A stretch of DNA of 64,000 nucleotides from Parabacteroides sp. GTDB lineage: Bacteria > Bacteroidota > Bacteroidia > Bacteroidales > Tannerellaceae. This document shows positions 8,507 through 17,614 of the stretch, piece after piece. The notes under the pieces are model-generated. The model was not told the origin of the DNA. It worked only from the letters and a program-made list of their open reading frames with translations, and did not search any database. The stretch lies in the NCBI GenBank assembly GCA_019417325.1, contig DXVO01000014.1, positions 31,308 through 95,307 of the forward strand, written 5' to 3'. The translations under genes and the position numbers were made by a program. Each line of letters opens with the position of its first letter. The stretch's first letter is position 1.

Positions 8507-9838
8507 TTATGACTTACGGGCACGTATGATACCCATTACTTTACCTTTACCCGACCGGATGTAGTCCAGTAACGGACGGTTTGCCGGACATGTATAACTG
8601 CAGGAACCGCATTCGATACAGTCGGTAATATAATTCTTCTCAGCAAGATCCCATTCTTTAAACTCTGTGGCATTCATCAGCAGGGTAGGGTTCAGACCCA
8701 TCGGGCAGACGTTTACACATTTGGCACAACGGATACAGTCGTGTATCGGTTTACGAACGGATTCTTCTTTAGTCAGGAGCAATACGCCGGAACTACCTTT
8801 GGTTACGGGTACCTCTGCGGAAATCAAAGCTTTACCCATCATCGGACCTCCGCCAATGATTTTACCTGTGTTTTCAGGGAGGCCACCGGCAGCTTCAATC
8901 AATGCACTTATCGGTGTTCCCATACGTACGAGGAAGTTGGAAGGGGCGGAAACCGCTTTGCCTGTAACCGTAACGACACGTTCAAACAAAGGTTTGTTCT
9001 TTTGAACGGCTTCATATACGGCAAATGCAGTACCTACGTTCTGCACAACCGCTCCGGCTGAAATAGGAAGTGCGCCACTCTTCACCTGCCGGCGGATAAC
9101 CGCATCGATTAATTGCTTTTCGCCTCCTTGCGGATATTGTACCTTCAACGGCATCACTTCTATGCCTTTATATCCGGTTACCAGTTTTTGCATAAGCGCA
9201 ATCGCATCCGGCTTGTTGTTTTCAATGCCTATGACGGCTTTGTTTACATTTACAGCCTTCATCAAAAGGGTGACGCCAACCAGGATTTCTTCCCCTTTTT
9301 CCATCATCAGGGAGTGGTCGGATGTCAGGTAGGGTTCGCACTCTACCGCATTGATGATTACGATTTCTGCCTTATTTCCCGGAGGAGGAGTCAACTTGAT
9401 TTGTGTAGGGAATGTAGCTCCGCCTAAGCCGACAATACCGGCTGCCGCAACTTTATCAACGATTTCTTTGGATGACAGCGTACATTCTTTTACTAATGTT
9501 CCGCTACGGTCGATAGTTTCTTCCCATTCGTCGCCCTCTACATCTATATAAATAGCCGGTCGTCTGTAACCACTTGCATCGAGAGCATTATCTATCTTAT
9601 TTACTTTACCGGATACCGATGAGTGAATGTTAGCGGAAACGAAACCTCCTGCTTTGGCGAGAAGCGTTCCAACCTTCACCGGATCACCCTTTTTGACTAC
9701 TGCTTGGGCTGGAGCTCCGATATGTTGGCTAAGCGGTACGATTACCTGCCGGGGAGCAGCCAATACGGTAATTTTCTTACCGGCAGACAATTTATTTTCG
9801 GGCGGATGTATACCTCCGATACGAAATGTCCTTAACAT
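8507..9838 (-). CDS. rnfC: Rnf complex subunit RnfC, NADH/FMN and iron-sulfur subunit
   Basis: 443 residues. The N-terminal part opens with the typical GGIHPPENK and contains a biotinyl-like RnfC domain; the centre has the NADH/FMN-binding fold with GLGGATFPTQIKL. Two [4Fe-4S] motifs follow: CIRCAKCVNVC (368-378) and CIECGSCSYTC (407-417). It is the peripheral cytoplasmic subunit that exchanges electrons with NAD+. The length is that of compact RnfC proteins without the long alanine-rich tail of gammaproteobacteria. It starts 16 bp after rnfB. Confidence 0.96.
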   Translation of the reverse strand: MLRTFRIGGIHPPENKLSAGKKITVLAAPRQVIVPLSQHIGAPAQAVVKKGDPVKVGTLLAKAGGFVSANIHSSVSGKVNKIDNALDASGYRRPAIYIDVEGDEWEETIDRSGTLVKECTLSSKEIVDKVAAAGIVGLGGATFPTQIKLTPPPGNKAEIVIINAVECEPYLTSDHSLMMEKGEEILVGVTLLMKAVNVNKAVIGIENNKPDAIALMQKLVTGYKGIEVMPLKVQYPQGGEKQLIDAVIRRQVKSGALPISAGAVVQNVGTAFAVYEAVQKNKPLFERVVTVTGKAVSAPSNFLVRMGTPISALIEAAGGLPENTGKIIGGGPMMGKALISAEVPVTKGSSGVLLLTKEESVRKPIHDCIRCAKCVNVCPMGLNPTLLMNATEFKEWDLAEKNYITDCIECGSCSYTCPANRPLLDYIRSGKGKVMGIIRARKS

Positions 9839-9854
9839 ACTATTAGATTTTATT

Positions 9855-10721
9855 TTAGATTTCTTTTTCTTTCACTTTATTGGTATCTGCTGCCGGGGCG
9901 GCTTCTTTCCGGGGAGGGAAGTTCAGCTCATGGATTGCTCCGGTCGGGCATACGGCTACACATTTACGGCATAAGCGGCATTTTGTATAGTCTATATAAG
10001 CGAGATTGTTTTCTAAAGTAATGGCTTCGAACGGACATTCTTTCACGCATTTTCCACAACCGATACATGCGTTGGCACATGCTTTTTTAGCGATGGCTCC
10101 TTTGTCTTTATTTACGCAGCTAACGAAAATACGACGGGATTTAGGACCTTTTTTGCGCAACTCGATAATGTTTTTCGGACAAGCTTTTACGCAAGCGCCG
10201 CATGAAGTACATTTCTCTTCTTCAACTTCTGCGATTCCTGTAGCCGGGTTGATATGAATGGCATCGAAGTTACAAACCGTAACACAGTCCCCGTAACCTA
10301 AACAACCGAATGTGCATCCGGTTTCGCCCCCATATAAAGTGGATGCGATACTGCAACTTTGTACACCGTCATATTTGTTGGTACGTGGACGAACTTCGCA
10401 GGTTCCGTTGCAACGGACAACAGCAACCATAGGCTCTGCACTTGTAGCTTCTTTTCCTAATATAGATGCAACCGTACTCATGACAGGGGAGCCTCCTACC
10501 GGACAAAGCAAGCCTTCGAGGCTATCGGCTTTTACACAAGCAGCGGCGAACCCTCCGCATCCGGGATAACCGCAACCTCCGCAGTTCGCTCCAGGCAATG
10601 CCTCCTGGACCTGTGCGATACGTGGGTCTTCGTATACTTCAAATTTTTTGGACGCAGCATATAAGAAAACCGCTCCGATTGCTCCGATTGCTCCTAATGA
10701 AATAACCGCTATTAAAATCAT
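9855..10721 (-). CDS. rnfB: Rnf complex subunit RnfB, polyferredoxin
   Basis: 288 residues: one N-terminal membrane helix (about 1-22), then the Fe-S domain with Cys47, Cys50, Cys55 and Cys73 (CGGCGYPGC...C), then several ferredoxin-type CxxCxxxCP motifs (for example CTSCGACVKACP, CIGCGKCVKECP, CRLCRKCVAVCP) plus a further cysteine-rich segment around CTFGCLGYGDC. It is the entry subunit taking electrons from reduced ferredoxin. It is longer than the enterobacterial protein because of the extra clusters, as is common in anaerobes. It starts 6 bp after the rseC-like gene, so the two are probably cotranscribed. Confidence 0.95.
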   Translation of the reverse strand: MILIAVISLGAIGAIGAVFLYAASKKFEVYEDPRIAQVQEALPGANCGGCGYPGCGGFAAACVKADSLEGLLCPVGGSPVMSTVASILGKEATSAEPMVAVVRCNGTCEVRPRTNKYDGVQSCSIASTLYGGETGCTFGCLGYGDCVTVCNFDAIHINPATGIAEVEEEKCTSCGACVKACPKNIIELRKKGPKSRRIFVSCVNKDKGAIAKKACANACIGCGKCVKECPFEAITLENNLAYIDYTKCRLCRKCVAVCPTGAIHELNFPPRKEAAPAADTNKVKEKEI

Positions 10722-10727
10722 GATATT

Positions 10728-11147
10728 TTAATGATTAAGTTTCTTTAAGGTGAATATAAATTGTTTTTTTAGTTTATCGCGTAAAAAGTATAATATGCAA
10801 TAATAAGGAATTAAGAGCAGTAATCCGGTTAACCCGCTTGTGGTTTCTTCCCATTGCATACTTGTACCTACTGCAATTGCCCCGACCACAATAATGAGCG
10901 GTAGAACAAAAGCAAGAAATACAGCCTTTAAGCCAAGCGAGCTCTGACCGCAAAGTTGTACTTCTTCATTCACATGAAATTTTCCGGAATTGTCAGGAAC
11001 TTCAATAATCTTTTCTTTGCTTTCGGATGCCGCACACATGCTTTTGGCATGACATCCGGAGCAAGCAGATTGCTGGATAATTCTGACGTAGACCGTTCCA
11101 CTGTCGATCTTTTCTATAATTCCGTTATGACTGATACTTTCGCTCAT
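10728..11147 (-). CDS. RseC/MucC-family membrane protein heading the rnf operon
   Basis: 139 residues from ATG 11147. An upstream in-frame TTG (11180) falls inside the promoter -7 box and is rejected. The N-terminal cytoplasmic part has the family cysteine motif ACSGCHAKSMC (Cys29, 32, 38), followed by two adjacent membrane helices (about 72-115). RseC (RsxC-system) homologues accompany rnf/rsx genes and are linked to SoxR reduction or Rnf assembly in other bacteria; the exact role here is unknown. It is the first gene of the operon, 6 bp before rnfB. Confidence 0.85.
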   Translation of the reverse strand: MSESISHNGIIEKIDSGTVYVRIIQQSACSGCHAKSMCAASESKEKIIEVPDNSGKFHVNEEVQLCGQSSLGLKAVFLAFVLPLIIVVGAIAVGTSMQWEETTSGLTGLLLLIPYYCILYFLRDKLKKQFIFTLKKLNH

Positions 11148-11177
11148 ATTTGTAATCTCGACATTGCAAAACAGGGG

Positions 11178-11185
11178 CAAAAGTA
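11178..11185 (-). promoter_or_regulatory. -7 box of the rnf operon promoter
   Basis: On the minus strand TACTTTTG matches TAnnTTTG, 30 bp upstream of ATG 11147. No -33 box at standard spacing is evident. It implies a short leader and rules out starts upstream of 11147. Confidence 0.5.
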
Positions 11186-11248
11186 AGTAATATTTGGATA
11201 TTATGACAGGATTAACAAAGTTTATTATGAAAAAACCTCAAGTCAATC

Positions 11249-12793
11249 TTACCATTTGTAATTAAAGCCGAAGCTCAATAATTCGTTGATCTGGAAATAG
11301 CTGTCGAAATCAGGCTTTTTATCTACTGCATCGTCAAAACGGATGTTGAGTGATATATTGGTAGAGAAAAACCTGCTGATTGCTAAGGTTACTCTATTTT
11401 CAAATTCTCCTAATCCCCGGTCATAACTTGTAAAATAATAGAAACGTGAATACCAGCTTATGTTCCGGTTAATCTGGAAATTTGTTGTAGCATTGATAGT
11501 CGAACCGAACTGGCTCAGTTTATGAGCAAATTCTCCAGTTTCAGGGTCTTTTTTGAAACCGTGGCGACCCAAGTCAATTTCTTTGTCCACACTATACATA
11601 TATGTATATGAGATAGGAGCCAGGTTGACGGATAATGTCAGGCTTTTATGACGTTTGGTGAATTTTTTATCCAGGTCGTATTTCATACCGAGACCTAAGT
11701 TGACACTGAACGGAGAAAGGAATGCCGCTTGTTTCTGCATGGAGTTCTCCTGATAGTTTTTGAATAACTGGGTCTGGAATGTAGCATCGAAAGTATAATA
11801 CCATTTGTTGAAGGCTCTATACCCGAAGTTGCTGTGGATACGCAACATGTCGTCACCCACCTTATAGTCGTGTAATGTATCTTTCGGAGCAGTGAAAACA
11901 TTCGTTTTTATTTCCAGTTCGTTGACAAACTGAATTTTGTCTTTATTATAATTGTAAGCAAAATATTCGCGGTTTGTCAGGTTCCATGTGCTCACGCCTC
12001 CCTTATGCCAGTTGGGAGATATATAGTTTTGTGCCAATTGGATTGCACTCTCGAAATGTGAAATCCAGTAGCGTCTTTCCGGAATAAACTTGGCAGGTCC
12101 GGTTACATCGCTGAAGTCGGCATCATTGTTTACTTTGATTAATTCTGGTTCGTAAGTCGTTTTCTTGATGAAATGTGTCTGTACGATGTCGCTTGGCAGA
12201 TCCCGTTCGGAATAACGGAAATACTGCGGATAATTCAAACGCACATAGTTATATGCTATGTCTTCCAGTTGGCGGTCTATTTTATAATTCTGGAACAATG
12301 TCGTATCCGGTTTGAATACGGAATATTTATCATTTTGTTTTTCAAGGAAGTCCGGATCATAGAGTTGCAGGTCTTTGGCAAACAACCCTCCTTTGAAATA
12401 GATAGGGATGAATAACGGATTGACAATCATTGTATCCTGGAACGTAACATTTTCGTCGAATTTGCTGGAAGGATCGCGTACCCAGTTTACCCAATACAAA
12501 GCCTCGGGGGATAGGGATGCTTCTTCATTTTTCTTTAAAAAACGCAGTAAATTTTTACTTGGAGTTGCAGGAGTCGTATAGGCTCTGTTCTGTTTTTCGA
12601 ATTCAGTCCGGAGATCCGGAATCTTCTCCAGTTCTTCCGGGTCTAATTCTACACGAATGAGTGTGTCGGCCTGTTCCACTACAGCTTGCTTATTAAGCTG
12701 TTCGTTATCGATAATTTGAATATCTTGTGCACCTGTTCGGTTACAGAATAACAGTATAATAAATAATCCTAAAAATGATCTTTTAGCAAACAT
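11249..12793 (-). CDS. DUF3078-like outer-membrane beta-barrel protein
   Basis: 514 residues with a signal peptide cut after NRTGAQ (about 23). The first 200 residues are hydrophilic; from about 235 on, the sequence has alternating aromatic strands typical of an outer-membrane barrel, with the feature NWHKGGVSTWNLT and a C-terminal terminal-strand-like ending FGFNYKW. The motif around HKGGVSTW and the overall organisation resemble Bacteroidota DUF3078 proteins; the assignment is from memory of the family and has moderate confidence. The function is unknown. It is divergent from pyrG with its own promoter. Confidence 0.7.
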   Translation of the reverse strand: MFAKRSFLGLFIILLFCNRTGAQDIQIIDNEQLNKQAVVEQADTLIRVELDPEELEKIPDLRTEFEKQNRAYTTPATPSKNLLRFLKKNEEASLSPEALYWVNWVRDPSSKFDENVTFQDTMIVNPLFIPIYFKGGLFAKDLQLYDPDFLEKQNDKYSVFKPDTTLFQNYKIDRQLEDIAYNYVRLNYPQYFRYSERDLPSDIVQTHFIKKTTYEPELIKVNNDADFSDVTGPAKFIPERRYWISHFESAIQLAQNYISPNWHKGGVSTWNLTNREYFAYNYNKDKIQFVNELEIKTNVFTAPKDTLHDYKVGDDMLRIHSNFGYRAFNKWYYTFDATFQTQLFKNYQENSMQKQAAFLSPFSVNLGLGMKYDLDKKFTKRHKSLTLSVNLAPISYTYMYSVDKEIDLGRHGFKKDPETGEFAHKLSQFGSTINATTNFQINRNISWYSRFYYFTSYDRGLGEFENRVTLAISRFFSTNISLNIRFDDAVDKKPDFDSYFQINELLSFGFNYKW

Positions 12794-12827
12794 AGTATCT
12801 TTTTACATGAATTAAATATATCCGTCG

Positions 12828-12858
12828 CAAAAATAGCTAAAAAGTATGAGATAACCAA
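12828..12858 (-). promoter_or_regulatory. Promoter of the DUF3078-like gene
   Basis: Minus strand: -33 TTGG (complement 12855-12858), 19-bp spacer, -7 TATTTTTG (complement 12828-12835). Spacing and boxes fit the Bacteroidota consensus; ATG follows 35 bp downstream. Confidence 0.7.
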
Positions 12859-12942
12859 TCTTTCAGTGAGAATCTGACCGGTTCGGAACCCTCTTGGATG
12901 ATAAAAAAGGTGAACACTCATCAGGGATGCAACCCCTGTTTT

Positions 12943-13004
12943 CAAAACATAGGTGTTTTGCATTCGAAACATATATGTTTTAAACTCAAAACACCTATGT
13001 TTTG
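12943..13004. repeat. Three-hairpin palindromic array in a divergent promoter region
   Basis: CAAAACATAGGTGTTTTG (12943-12960) and its exact reverse complement (12987-13004) flank a central palindrome AAACATATATGTTT (12967-12980). Each 18-bp arm also folds on itself (AAAACA/TGTTTT), so the array can form three small hairpins or one large one. It lies between the two divergent promoters of the DUF3078-like gene and pyrG, too far from either gene end to be a terminator. Confidence 0.8.
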
Positions 13005-13060
13005 AAATGCACTCTTTCGGGAGCTGTTTTTGTACATGCGGGGTTATGCCTTATCTGTAT

Positions 13061-13118
13061 ATTCATAGTTATGGTTTTTCCAAATCATAACTATGAATTT
13101 CAAAAATCATAACTATGA
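13061..13118. repeat. CATAACTATGA palindrome family, copy 1
   Basis: ATTCATAGTTATG (13061-13073) is followed after 12 bp by its reverse complement (13086-13098), and a third half-site CATAACTATGA lies at 13108-13118. The 36-bp core recurs at 47426-47461 in the opposite orientation with 34 of 36 positions equal. It is intergenic, just upstream of the pyrG -33 box. Function unknown. Confidence 0.8.
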
Positions 13119-13159
13119 TCCGGTAAATCCGTATGGAAAGGAAAATACCGGGTAGCCCT

Positions 13160-13188
13160 TGTCATGTGGATGAAAATAACTAACTTTG
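13160..13188 (+). promoter_or_regulatory. pyrG promoter
   Basis: -33 TTGT (13160-13163), 17-bp spacer, -7 TAACTTTG (13181-13188). Transcription would start near 13195, giving a leader of about 45 nt. Confidence 0.7.
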
Positions 13189-13238
13189 CAGTTTTGAAAT
13201 GTAAGAGTGTAATTACAGATAATTAAAATATTACTATC

Positions 13239-14846
13239 GTGGCAGATACAAAGTACATCTTCGTTACGGGCGGCGTAGTCTCTTCTTTAGGTAAGGGGAT
13301 TATCGCAGCATCATTAGGTAAATTACTTCAGGCAAGAGGTTATAAAGTTACCATTCAGAAGTTTGACCCCTATATTAATATTGATCCGGGTACGTTGAAC
13401 CCGTATGAGCATGGGGAATGTTATGTAACCGTAGACGGACATGAAGCGGATTTGGACTTAGGACATTATGAACGTTTTCTGAACGTTCCGACAACCCGGG
13501 CAAATAATATTACTACCGGGCGTATTTATCAAAGTGTAATCAATAAAGAACGTAAGGGCGACTATCTGGGTAAGACAGTACAGGTGGTTCCTCATATTAC
13601 CGATGAAATCAAACGTAATGTAAAATTGCTGGGAAGCAAATACAAATTTGATTTTGTGATTACCGAAATCGGTGGGACCGTTGGCGACATCGAGTCTTTG
13701 CCTTTTATAGAAAGTGTCCGCCAGTTGAAATGGGAGCTTGGAAAGAACTGTATTTGTGTGCATCTTACTTACGTTCCTTACATTGCAGCCGCAAAAGAAT
13801 ATAAAACAAAACCGACACAGCATTCGGTAAAGCAATTGCAGGAATTGGGTATACAGCCGGATGTCCTGGTATTGCGTACGGAACACTTGTTGAGCAACGA
13901 TTTGCTCCGTAAAGTGGCATTGTTCTGTAACGTGGCGGAGGATGCTGTTGTTCAGTCTGTCGACGTACCTACAATCTATGAAGTGCCGCTGGTACTGCAA
14001 CGTCAGAATATGGATATTACAATCCTGAAGAAGATGGGTCTGGAAATAGGCCCTACTCCGGAAATGAAGCCGTGGCGCGAGTTTCTGAAAAAGAAATCGG
14101 ATGCAACGGAAACCGTGAAAATAGGTTTGGTCGGTAAATATGTAGAGTTGCAGGATGCTTATAAGTCAATAGACGAATCATTGTTGCAGGCTGCTATCTA
14201 TAATGACCATACGTTGGATTTGCATTTATTCCATTCCGAAAAGCTGAATGACGGCAATGCCGCAGAACTGCTGAAAGATATGGATGGCATCCTGATTGCT
14301 CCCGGATTCGGACAGAGAGGTATCGACGGTAAGTTTGCCGCTTTGAAATATGCCCGCGAACATGATGTACCTTGCCTGGGTATTTGCTTGGGTATGCAAT
14401 GTATGGTAATCGAATATGCCCGCGACGTATTGGGTATGGCAGACGCAAACTCTACGGAGATGGAACCGAACACTCCTTATAAGGTGATAGACTTGATGGA
14501 AGAACAGAAGAATATTACCAATATGGGCGGTTCGATGCGTTTGGGTGCTTATGATTGTGTGTTGCAGAAAGGTTCCAAAGCTTATCAGGCCTATGGAAAA
14601 GAACACATACAGGAACGTCATCGCCATCGTTTTGAGTTTAATAGCGAATATAAATCCCAATTCGAAGCTGCCGGCATGAAATGTACGGGTGAGAATCCGG
14701 AAACTGGTCTGGTAGAAGTCGTGGAAATACCTGAATTGAAATGGTTTGTCGGTGTTCAGTTCCATCCGGAATATAACAGTACCGTAGTAAATCCTAACCC
14801 GCTTTTTGTGAGCTTCGTAAAAGCTGCAGTTGAAAATAAAAAATAA
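13239..14846 (+). CDS. pyrG: CTP synthase
   Basis: 535 residues starting at GTG 13239 (ADTKYIFVTGGVVSSLGKG follows directly). It converts UTP to CTP with ATP and glutamine, the last step of de novo pyrimidine nucleotide synthesis. The N-terminal amidoligase domain shows GGVVSSLGKGI and the Mg/ATP site region; the C-terminal class I glutaminase has the nucleophile elbow CLGICLGMQ and the His/Glu pair in FHPEYNS. It is 9 bp upstream of yidC and probably cotranscribed with it. Confidence 0.98.
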   Translation: MADTKYIFVTGGVVSSLGKGIIAASLGKLLQARGYKVTIQKFDPYINIDPGTLNPYEHGECYVTVDGHEADLDLGHYERFLNVPTTRANNITTGRIYQSVINKERKGDYLGKTVQVVPHITDEIKRNVKLLGSKYKFDFVITEIGGTVGDIESLPFIESVRQLKWELGKNCICVHLTYVPYIAAAKEYKTKPTQHSVKQLQELGIQPDVLVLRTEHLLSNDLLRKVALFCNVAEDAVVQSVDVPTIYEVPLVLQRQNMDITILKKMGLEIGPTPEMKPWREFLKKKSDATETVKIGLVGKYVELQDAYKSIDESLLQAAIYNDHTLDLHLFHSEKLNDGNAAELLKDMDGILIAPGFGQRGIDGKFAALKYAREHDVPCLGICLGMQCMVIEYARDVLGMADANSTEMEPNTPYKVIDLMEEQKNITNMGGSMRLGAYDCVLQKGSKAYQAYGKEHIQERHRHRFEFNSEYKSQFEAAGMKCTGENPETGLVEVVEIPELKWFVGVQFHPEYNSTVVNPNPLFVSFVKAAVENKK

Positions 14847-14855
14847 TAATTTTAG

Positions 14856-16763
14856 ATGGATAAAAATACAATAATAGGTTTTCTGCTTATTGGAGTAGTA
14901 TTAATTGCGTTTACCTGGTTGAATAAACCTACTCCGGAACAGGTGGAAGCACAGCGCCGGATGCAGGATTCGCTTGCACAGGTGGAACTGGCAAGGCAGC
15001 TTGAGCTAAAGAAAGAAGAAAGTGCGGCTGCAAAAATGGATGATTCTCTGGAGAACCTGCCTGATTCGGTACGGGTTGCCCGCTTGCAGACTAATTTCGG
15101 CGTTTTTGCCGAAGCAATGGCAGGCGAGGATGGTTCAACCGTCCTGGAAAATAATTTGCTTGAAATCCGTGTAAGCAATAAAGGTGGACGGATTAGTTAT
15201 GTCCGTCTGAAAGAATATGATAATTATAAGGAAGAACCCCTGGTTCTGTTTGACGAAAACGATTCGAAGTTTGATTTTACATTAGTTACTGCGAATAATC
15301 GTGTAGTCAATACCAGTGAATTGTATTTTACTCCGGTAAAAGGTTCCGACCCGAATAGTGTGACCATGCGCCTGAACACAGGAGAAGGCAGTCATCTGGA
15401 TTTTATCTATACAGTAAAGCCGGACAATTACATGGTAGAATATACCATCAAAGGTACCGGATTGAACGGTGTATTATCTCCGGGAACAACTTCTCTGGAT
15501 TTGTCTTGGCAGCAGAAAATCACCCAGCAGGAAAAAGGACGTAAGTTTGAAGACCGTTATGCCACGATTTATTATAAGTTCATGGCTGACGATGTGGAAT
15601 ATCTGAGTGAGACGAAAAACGACAGCAAGCAGGTTTCAAACCGTTTGAAGTGGGTGGCTTACAAGGATATGTATTTCTCTTCAATCCTGATTGCCGGCAA
15701 CGAAGGCTTTGAATCTACTACATTGGATTCGAAAATGATGCCGGAAGACAGTCCTTTCCTGAAGGATTACAAAACAACGACCTCTGTACCTTTCGACCTG
15801 AAAGGGAACGAGGCAACAAACCTGCGTTTTTATTTCGGTCCTAACCAGTTCTCCTTATTGAAGTCTTTTGATGAAGGCATTTCCAAAGAAAATCAGCTCG
15901 ACCTGGAAAAGATCGTTCCGCTGGGATGGGGTATTTTCCGTTGGGTAAACCAGTTCTTTGTAATTCCTTTGTTTAATTTCCTGGGACAGTTTATCCATAG
16001 TTACGGTTTGTTGATTTTTCTTCTTACGGTAATTGTAAAATTGATTTTGTTCCCGCTGACTTACAAATCGTATATGTCGTCTGCCAAGATGCGTGTATTG
16101 CGCCCTCAGGTGGAAGAACTCAATGCTAAATATCCGGGACAGGACAAGGCTGTGGAGCGTCAGCGTGCAACGATGGAATTGTATAGCCGCGCAGGAGCCA
16201 GCCCGATGTCGGGTTGTGTCCCTATGTTGTTGCAAATGCCTATTTTGATTGCATTGTTCATGTTCTTCCCTTCGGCAATCGAGTTGCGCCACCAGAGTTT
16301 CTTATGGGCACACGACTTGTCTACCTATGATGCTATAGTAAGCTGGAATACCTATATTCCTATTATCACTCCGTATTTTGGTAACCACATCAGTTTGTTC
16401 TGTTTGTTGATGACCATTACGAATATTGTCTATACGAAGTTTAATATGGACCAGACCAATACGGGTCAGCAGCAGATGCCGGGTATGAAGGCGATGATGT
16501 ATCTGATGCCGGTGATGATGTTGGTATTCTTTAACCAGTATGCATCCGGTTTGACTTACTATTACTTCATTTCGACTTTGATTACCATTGTGCAGACTTT
16601 AATCTTCCGTTATACAATCAACGAAGATAAGTTGTTGGCTAAACTGGAAGCGAACAAGAAGAAGCCTCAGAAGAAGTCCAGCTTTATGAAACGTCTGGAA
16701 GAAGCCCAGAAAGCACAACAGGCTCAGTTGGAAAAACAAAAACAGCAGAAAAAGAACAGATAA
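14856..16763 (+). CDS. yidC: Membrane protein insertase YidC
   Basis: 635 residues: N-terminal membrane helix, a large periplasmic beta-domain (about 60-350) as in Gram-negative YidC, then the conserved five-helix insertase core with the hairpin region beginning KSYMSSAKMRVLRPQVEEL and the segment GCVPMLLQMPILIALFMFF. The C-terminus is a basic, Lys/Gln-rich cytoplasmic tail of the kind that contacts ribosomes. It inserts and folds inner-membrane proteins alone or with SecYEG. Here it follows pyrG rather than rpmH-rnpA. Confidence 0.97.
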   Translation: MDKNTIIGFLLIGVVLIAFTWLNKPTPEQVEAQRRMQDSLAQVELARQLELKKEESAAAKMDDSLENLPDSVRVARLQTNFGVFAEAMAGEDGSTVLENNLLEIRVSNKGGRISYVRLKEYDNYKEEPLVLFDENDSKFDFTLVTANNRVVNTSELYFTPVKGSDPNSVTMRLNTGEGSHLDFIYTVKPDNYMVEYTIKGTGLNGVLSPGTTSLDLSWQQKITQQEKGRKFEDRYATIYYKFMADDVEYLSETKNDSKQVSNRLKWVAYKDMYFSSILIAGNEGFESTTLDSKMMPEDSPFLKDYKTTTSVPFDLKGNEATNLRFYFGPNQFSLLKSFDEGISKENQLDLEKIVPLGWGIFRWVNQFFVIPLFNFLGQFIHSYGLLIFLLTVIVKLILFPLTYKSYMSSAKMRVLRPQVEELNAKYPGQDKAVERQRATMELYSRAGASPMSGCVPMLLQMPILIALFMFFPSAIELRHQSFLWAHDLSTYDAIVSWNTYIPIITPYFGNHISLFCLLMTITNIVYTKFNMDQTNTGQQQMPGMKAMMYLMPVMMLVFFNQYASGLTYYYFISTLITIVQTLIFRYTINEDKLLAKLEANKKKPQKKSSFMKRLEEAQKAQQAQLEKQKQQKKNR

Positions 16764-16788
16764 TAACAACTGTTTGATACGCATAAAC

Positions 16789-16831
16789 AAAAAAGGAGAA
16801 ATTACTCGTTCGGGTAATTTCTCCTTTTTTT
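16789..16831. terminator. Bidirectional terminator between yidC and kdsB
   Basis: Hairpin AAAAAAGGAGAAATTAC / GTAATTTCTCCTTTTTTT with an 8-nt loop, flanked by A and T runs; it serves the convergent genes on both strands. Confidence 0.9.
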
Positions 16832-16845
16832 ATGGAATAAAAATA

Positions 16846-17601
16846 TTACTTATTTAACCGGAGGAAAGCGAGTGCCTTTTCCATATCTTCCGGAGTGTCG
16901 ATACCGATTGTTTCGAGGTCGGTAATGCCCACTTTGATTTTGTATCCGTTTTCAAGCCAGCGGAGCTGCTCAAGGCTTTCGGTCAACTCCAGTGGAGATT
17001 GGGGTAGTTGGGTTATTTCTTTTAGTGTATCGGCGTGATAGGCATATAAACCGATGTGTTTATAATAGGTATGGTTCGGCAGCCATTCGGTATGATTTTT
17101 CCCTCTCATGTATGGAATGACAGAGCGACTGAAGTACATCGCTTCATTGTTTTTATTCAATACGACTTTCGGGGAGTTAGGGTTAAACAATGTAGTCTCA
17201 AAATCTCCGTCCGGGCTGAATGGTTTTACCAATGTGGCAATCTTTATGCTGTCATCCGTAAAACAAGCTTTTATTGTTTCGATTTGTTCCGGTTGTATAA
17301 ACGGTTCGTCTCCCTGTATGTTTACTACCACATCATATCCGTTTCCTACTTTAGTGTACGCTTCGTAGCAACGGTCCGTTCCACTGCGGTGTTGGTCGGA
17401 TGTCATTACGACATTCCCCCCGAAAGCCTTCACCGTAGCCTCTATGCGGCTGTCATCGGTTGCAACACATACGGCATCCAGTACATTGCTTACTTGCTCG
17501 TAGACGCGTTGTATCATCGGTTTTCCCGCCATATCGGCAAGAGGTTTACCCGGAAAACGGGTGGACGCATAACGTGCCGGTATTATTCCTATGAATTTCA
17601 T
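16846..17601 (-). CDS. kdsB: 3-deoxy-manno-octulosonate cytidylyltransferase
   Basis: 251 residues, normal KdsB length. It activates Kdo with CTP to CMP-Kdo for lipopolysaccharide inner core synthesis, so the cell has a Gram-negative envelope. The N-terminus FIGIIPARYASTRFPGKPL is the nucleotidyltransferase signature; the motifs VVNIQGDEPFI and GLYAYHADTL are also typical. It starts 13 bp after the antiporter gene on the same strand and probably shares its transcript. Confidence 0.96.
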   Translation of the reverse strand: MKFIGIIPARYASTRFPGKPLADMAGKPMIQRVYEQVSNVLDAVCVATDDSRIEATVKAFGGNVVMTSDQHRSGTDRCYEAYTKVGNGYDVVVNIQGDEPFIQPEQIETIKACFTDDSIKIATLVKPFSPDGDFETTLFNPNSPKVVLNKNNEAMYFSRSVIPYMRGKNHTEWLPNHTYYKHIGLYAYHADTLKEITQLPQSPLELTESLEQLRWLENGYKIKVGITDLETIGIDTPEDMEKALAFLRLNK

Positions 17602-17614
17602 CTTTTATATGTAT

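Noticed and set aside
12931..13118. CRISPR array
   Set aside because: The repeats are palindromic and inverted, not regularly spaced direct repeats with unique spacers, and no cas genes are present.
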